Shown here: piece by piece, positions 61,650 to 64,000 of the stretch | Position numbering within the stretch: position 1 is the first letter of the stretch | How the letters are laid out: each line of letters opens with the position of its first letter | Origin: Nostoc cf. commune SO-36 | GTDB lineage: Bacteria > Cyanobacteriota > Cyanobacteriia > Cyanobacteriales > Nostocaceae | NCBI RefSeq assembly: GCF_023734775.1 | Contig: NZ_AP025733.1 | Location: 62,001-126,000 of the forward strand | DNA: 64,000 nucleotides | Direction: 5' to 3' | Notes under the pieces: generated by a model | What the model saw: only the letters and a program-made list of their open reading frames with translations | Told to the model about the DNA's origin: nothing | Database searches by the model: none | Position numbers and translations under genes: made by a program

Positions 61650-62135
61650 TTAAGCCGACTGCTTGCGTGGTCTTGCGGGTTTTCGTGGAGCTTTGGTAGA
61701 TGTAGCCTTTGCAGTAGTGCCAATAGTTTTGGTAGTTTTGGTAGACTTGGGCTTGGCGGTTTTAGCCTTAGATTTCGGTTGTACTTTTGCGGCTGGTGGT
61801 AGCAGTCTTAATGAGGGGAATGGGAGTACAACTGGCTGAGTTTCGGTAGAACTGTTGTGAGACTCTAATTCTAATGTCCAGGGATCAGAAATTTCCTCAA
61901 ACTCTGATGTAACGAAGGGAATTTGTTGAGGTTCGACTTCTACTTGTTCAGTGTTAGATAGTGGCTCAAATTGAGTTGCTGTTATTGCGGATTCAGAACC
62001 GGAATTGAATTGTGCAATTGCAATAGATGGTAATGGCACAACATAAAGTCTGTCAATAAAATCGAAAATCATCAGAGCAACAAAGCTCATCACAATAACT
62101 TCAATAGCTTGGGTAAGCAGAGATTGAATATCCAT
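61650..62135 (-). CDS. Membrane-anchored protein with basic Lys/Thr/Pro tail
   Basis: Encodes 161 aa. One N-terminal membrane segment (AIEVIVMSFVALMIFDFI), an acidic Ser/Thr linker, and a C-terminal ~50 residues made of K, T, A, P and R (like a histone tail) that could bind nucleic acid. No domain recognised. It lies ~100 bp upstream of the methylase-helicase gene in the same direction and may be co-transcribed. DNA tethering to the membrane is a guess from composition. Confidence 0.55.
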   Translation of the reverse strand: MDIQSLLTQAIEVIVMSFVALMIFDFIDRLYVVPLPSIAIAQFNSGSESAITATQFEPLSNTEQVEVEPQQIPFVTSEFEEISDPWTLELESHNSSTETQPVVLPFPSLRLLPPAAKVQPKSKAKTAKPKSTKTTKTIGTTAKATSTKAPRKPARPRKQSA

Positions 62136-62223
62136 TGTATTTCTCCAAAATCTTTAATGTTCACAAAGGTCACGCGAAGCGCTAACAGTCTCGTAATCAA
62201 GTAACAGACGCATACAAGAAGTT

Positions 62224-62485
62224 TTAAAAAGGAATATGAATTTCTTCATCCTCAAAGAAATTCATCGAGAGACTAAGGTTTGAAGGGCTACTTAAGTCTC
62301 GGACTATTTTGTAATTAGCTTCATGCCAAGAAGTATCACTTAAATGTTTTATTTAGCCATTCTTCTAAGTGACTTTGCAGTTCGGAATTATTCGCAATCA
62401 ACTCTTTTTCTTCAATTGTCCAAACTCTTTGAATCGTGTCAGAAACAGCTTCAAAAATGGAGTCTTCCAATTGTTTCGGATTCAT
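62224..62485 (-). pseudogene. Small acidic protein gene with probable frameshift
   Basis: From the ATG at 62485 the frame encodes MNPKQLEDSIFEAVSDTIQR and continues as a clearly protein-like helical sequence for 49 codons to a TGA at 62336-62338. In the next frame, open from just before that stop, another protein-like stretch (SWHEANYKIVRDLSSPS ... FFEDEEIHIPF) runs to a TAA at 62224 and has no start of its own. Removing one base in the AAAA run near 62350 joins them into about 86 aa. No family recognised. Confidence 0.45.
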
Positions 62486-62555
62486 TTGGATCTATTAGTT
62501 CAATAACTTTCACTCTCTTTCTCGCAAAGCGATTGCCCAGAAACTTGTGTAAAAT

Positions 62556-63335
62556 ATGCTAAACACACGGGTACAACTTGAGCCAATGCTCGATTACGTT
62601 AGTGCAGCAATGGCATTTTATATCACAATGCTTCCAGTGCAGGAGTGGATATTGGAATTCCGCCTGGGTTATCTCGGTCGCTACTGGAGTTTGATAAGTG
62701 TTGCTGGCTTATTAATCGGGTTTTTGCTCTGTGCGCTGATATTTGTGCCACTGATCATTAATATGACGCTAGATCCATTTAGATATCCAGATCATTTGGT
62801 TATGAGTGCGATCGCTGCGGTGATTTTTGGTGCAATACTCTGGCTAGGACAGTGGCTGGTACTGCGACAGACTGAGATCACACCCAGGATTTTCGCTCTT
62901 ATCAACACAGTAGTTGGAATTTTTGTCTATTCTTTGCTGGTGTGGCTGAATCAAAAAAGTTTGGAGTGGAGTGGTGGCCCTATCCGAGGCTGGAAAACTG
63001 GACTCATTTTTCTAGTCGGTGGTACAGTTACTGGAGCCGCAACGGGCAAAGCTTTAGATTTCTACTGTTGGCGAATCGAGCAGCGATTAATCAGAATTGA
63101 GAAAGAAAGGGTAGATCAAGAAACCCAAGAACGAGAAAGGCTGGAGAGAGAAAAGTTTGAAAAGGAAAAGTTAGAGCAAGAAATCCTAGAAGCAGAGATG
63201 GCAGAGCGGAAAAGAATACAGAGGGAAGCGGCTCAAGAAGAAGAACGTTTGTGGTACGAACAACACGGGAAAGACTATGCAGATTACGCAGATTATGAAG
63301 AGGAAGATGAAGAGGATGAAGGTGAGGAAGATTGA
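62556..63335 (+). CDS. Multi-pass membrane protein with charged coiled-coil tail
   Basis: Encodes 259 aa. About four membrane segments occupy residues 12-180 (AAMAFYITMLPV; LISVAGLLIGFLLCALIFVPLI; VMSAIAAVIFGAILWLG; GIFVYSLLVWLN). A conserved LEFRLGYLGRYW loop lies between the first two. The tail (~185-259) is a Glu/Arg/Lys coiled coil ending in a very acidic stretch (DYADYADYEEEDEEDEGEED). The ATG at 62556 has no clear ribosome site; M11 is an alternative. Function unknown. A truncated relative lies at 1648-1980 of this window. Confidence 0.65.
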   Translation: MLNTRVQLEPMLDYVSAAMAFYITMLPVQEWILEFRLGYLGRYWSLISVAGLLIGFLLCALIFVPLIINMTLDPFRYPDHLVMSAIAAVIFGAILWLGQWLVLRQTEITPRIFALINTVVGIFVYSLLVWLNQKSLEWSGGPIRGWKTGLIFLVGGTVTGAATGKALDFYCWRIEQRLIRIEKERVDQETQERERLEREKFEKEKLEQEILEAEMAERKRIQREAAQEEERLWYEQHGKDYADYADYEEEDEEDEGEED

Positions 63336-63464
63336 AGAATACTTTAGAAGTAAGAATGGGCTACATTGCGATCTCGGTATTCTTGCTTTTGGCGAAAATA
63401 TGAGCAATCCTTTATTTTTTGTATAAGTAATTCTGTGATAGTTATCGGTGCAGAATGTGGGTTA

Positions 63465-63875
63465 TTAATTCTGTCCTCTCCCAATTATTTCAATCAACCT
63501 TAAATTGATCGCTTCTAAGCTGTTTAAAGCTGCGTTAGTAGTGCGTTGATGCCCTATAAAATCACGTCTATGTTCTGACAAAGTACGTTGATGTTCTGCA
63601 AAACTACGCTGAAATTCGTTGAAATTAGCTTGCATGAGTTGCTGATTTTCTTGTAGTTGTAAAACCACATCATCAAACACAGCACTCCGAGCTAAAACAC
63701 GATTTATATCACTAGTTAATTCCTGCACAGTAGCGTTTGTTTCTCTTACCGCTTCCTGGGTAGCTCGTATTTCTTGCTGCGTTTGTCGCATCTGTTCTTG
63801 TGTTTGCAATTGACTACGGGTAAGTTCTGCTAGTAGCGCTCTCATCTCATCGTTACTGTTGTTTGTGTCGGTCAT
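63465..63875 (-). CDS. Coiled-coil protein, 136 aa
   Basis: Encodes 136 aa that are almost wholly predicted coiled coil (QTQEQMRQTQQEIRATQEAV), with imperfect repeats near the end (EHQRTLSEHRRDFIGHQRT). This is a frequent cyanobacterial protein type of unknown role. It stands alone, convergent with the membrane-protein gene. No membrane segment or catalytic motif. Confidence 0.6.
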   Translation of the reverse strand: MTDTNNSNDEMRALLAELTRSQLQTQEQMRQTQQEIRATQEAVRETNATVQELTSDINRVLARSAVFDDVVLQLQENQQLMQANFNEFQRSFAEHQRTLSEHRRDFIGHQRTTNAALNSLEAINLRLIEIIGRGQN

Positions 63876-63906
63876 ATAGGAATCCGGTTTGATTACTGAA
63901 ATTATT

Positions 63907-63948
63907 TGCGTAGGCTGGGAGTGGGGAGTAGGGAGTGGGGAGTAGGAA
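63907..63948. repeat. G-rich heptamer repeats at window edge
   Basis: GGGAGTGGGGAGTAGGGAG and further GGGGAGTAGG form a G-rich tandem block of the style seen in other intergenic repeats here. The window ends soon after, so its partner arm, if any, is not seen. Confidence 0.6.
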
Positions 63949-64000
63949 AAAAGACTTTTTGAGTGTACGGAGTTTTTTCAAAAATCAAATATGAGTCCTA

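Overview
The window looks like part of a large conjugative plasmid of a filamentous, Nostoc-like cyanobacterium. The evidence is scattered HIP1 octamers (GCGATCGC), heptanucleotide tandem repeats between genes, a cyanobacterial CyRepA/DUF3854-type replication protein, a complete-looking type IV secretion (T4SS) operon, a MOBV relaxase, and an actin-type partition pair. No rRNA, tRNA, CRISPR array or chromosomal housekeeping operon was seen.

Layout. (1) 0-2.5 kb: a small hypothetical gene, a helix-turn-helix-type protein, a decayed copy of a membrane gene that is intact at 62.6 kb, and a methyltransferase 5' fragment fused to a truncated exoprotein gene. (2) 2.5-11.3 kb: surface and signalling genes: filamentous-haemagglutinin-like exoprotein, secreted TPR-CHAT protease-like protein, a secreted TPR protein, a Ser/Thr kinase with TPRs, and an NB-ARC ATPase split from its N-terminal domain by an 8-base homopolymer. 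(3) 11.3-17.5 kb: a gene-poor region with hairpins and heptamer repeats (candidate replication region), a 58-aa coupled ORF, the replication protein, a tyrosine recombinase and a 146-bp inverted-repeat element. (4) 17.5-20.8 kb: a RecD2 helicase whose N-terminus has been replaced by an IS630-type transposase fragment, and a lipoprotein gene with a likely frameshift. (5) 21.3-26.4 kb: a BRO-N-like gene, two paralogous ParA-type ATPases, a membrane protein, and a divergent response regulator/histidine kinase pair. (6) 26.4-43.8 kb, all minus strand: the conjugation operon. In transcription order it runs VirB2, VirB3, VirB4, VirB5-like, VirB6-like, VirB8, VirB10, VirB9, an exported protein, VirD4, a degenerate HUH relaxase-like protein, and a second DUF3854 protein. 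(7) 43.8-49.6 kb: a Ycf46-like AAA ATPase, a MOBV relaxase fused to a primase-like region, a repeat-rich region with iterons (parC/oriT candidate), and ParR-like and ParM-like genes. (8) 49.7-64 kb: a P63C-type protein, small genes, a 181-bp MITE with a 10-bp target duplication, a 1595-aa protein and a 1415-aa methylase/Strawberry-notch helicase.

The most exciting item is the 1595-aa protein at 52445-57232. It carries, in order and with sensible spacing, the signature motifs of two-barrel RNA polymerases: K192 in GKGTLRP, RPxxxTK at 230-236, RSP at 430-432, the metal-binding DFDGD at 502-506, and AVD..K at 672-677. The order and spacing resemble eukaryotic RNA-silencing polymerases (QDE-1 type) and phage YonO-type enzymes more than cellular RNAP subunits. 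A plasmid-encoded single-chain polymerase next to a methylase-helicase and a conjugation system would be a notable system. This rests on motif reading, not on a profile search or structure.

How the parts fit: the replication protein and ParMR would copy and segregate the plasmid. The MOBV relaxase would nick it and may prime the transferred strand. VirD4 and the VirB complex would export it, possibly under control of the plasmid-borne two-component pair. Several loci (FHA fusion, RecD2 chimera, NB-ARC split, MITE, repeat inside the AAA gene) show that the replicon is undergoing active rearrangement.
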